This document shows positions 13,097 through 13,292 of a stretch of 13,292 bases of DNA, piece after piece. Position 1 is the first letter of the stretch; each line of letters begins with the position of its first letter. A program made the translations under genes and the position numbers. The notes below the pieces were generated by a model, which saw only the letters and a list, made by a program, of their open reading frames with translations, ran no database searches and was not told the origin of the DNA. The stretch lies in contig CAMYKF010000459.1 of assembly GCA_947258905.1 (NCBI GenBank), positions 1 through 13,292 of the forward strand, read 5' to 3'. This DNA comes from an uncultured Pirellulaceae bacterium (GTDB taxonomy: Bacteria; Planctomycetota; Planctomycetia; Pirellulales; Pirellulaceae).

Positions 13097-13292
13097 CTAC
13101 GCAGCGCGTTTTTGGGGTGCAAGTCGATTCAGGTTCGGCCACAGCAATCGGGCGTTGTCGGCGAAATAGCGGGAACGGAAATAGAATTTGTTGAAGCATC
13201 GGGCATGCAACTCCCGCACCTGTTCTGCTGTCAGGTTCTGATACTTCATCACCGGCTCGTACACGCTGTACTTCGTGAAATCGAAGTCGGCC
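13097..13292 (-). CDS. C-terminal end of a probable B12-type radical SAM protein (partial)
   Basis: Only the last 64 codons lie in the window; the gene runs on past 13292. The visible tail reads DFDFTKYSVYEPVMKYQNLT, then AEQVRELHARCFNKFYFRSR and a basic end. The pattern 'D-F-T-x-Y-x-V-x-x-P-V, ...L-x-x-E-Q-V...L-H...F-N-x-F-Y-F-R' is what I recall from the C-terminus of cobalamin-binding radical SAM enzymes of the BchE/HpnJ type. The radical SAM CxxxCxxC motif and the B12 domain would lie outside the window, so this cannot be confirmed. The CPBP gene begins 30 bases downstream. Confidence 0.6.
   Translation of the reverse strand, partial: ADFDFTKYSVYEPVMKYQNLTAEQVRELHARCFNKFYFRSRYFADNARLLWPNLNRLAPQKRAA

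Noticed and set aside
12717..13169. Plus-strand open frame of 150 codons opposite the CPBP gene
   Set aside because: It is a polar, serine/threonine/arginine-rich shadow of a hydrophobic membrane protein on the other strand.

Overview
The window looks like a piece of a moderately GC-rich planctomycete chromosome, probably Pirellulales-like. This is an inference from gene content and style. There are two adjacent Omp85-type outer-membrane lipoproteins, an acyl carrier protein fused to a zinc ribbon with a forced TTG start, nested-palindrome (REP-doublet) repeats of a type I associate with these genomes, weak or absent Shine-Dalgarno sites, and loosely packed genes. No rRNA, tRNA, CRISPR array or transposase gene was seen.

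Layout. (1) 210-962 (minus) and about 1256-2569 (plus) are divergent genes. One encodes a two-helix membrane protein of unknown function. The other is a large protein whose C-terminal part resembles AbiGi/DUF2971-type conflict proteins. The spacer between them holds a 26-bp near-perfect palindrome. (2) 2666-5537 is a serine-biosynthesis unit, serC then serA, separated by a threefold 20-bp tandem repeat that overlaps the serC stop codon. (3) 5873-9049 holds a POTRA-only lipoprotein followed by a separate lipoprotein with an Omp85/BamA-type beta-barrel: in effect a BamA-like factor split into two polypeptides, each with its own lipobox. (4) 9333-9737 is a GNAT acetyltransferase bracketed by two unrelated inverted-repeat elements (9101-9179 and 9868-9941). 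(5) 10080-12279 carries a zinc ribbon-ACP protein, RNA 2'-phosphotransferase KptA, a CYTH triphosphatase-like protein and a DHFR/RibD-like reductase; the last two form a tight pair. (6) 12455-13292 (minus) holds the 3' end of a probable B12-type radical SAM gene, followed by a CPBP-family membrane protein whose usual EE..R motif reads QQ..Q. A small terminator hairpin sits at its stop codon.

Functionally, serC and serA encode two consecutive steps from 3-phosphoglycerate toward serine. The two Omp85-type proteins would act together in outer-membrane protein insertion. The other genes are ordinary accessory or housekeeping singletons with no obvious common pathway. The best candidates for something undescribed are the split BamA architecture, the zinc ribbon-ACP fusion, the AbiGi-like/two-TM divergent pair with its palindrome, and the QQ-type CPBP protein.
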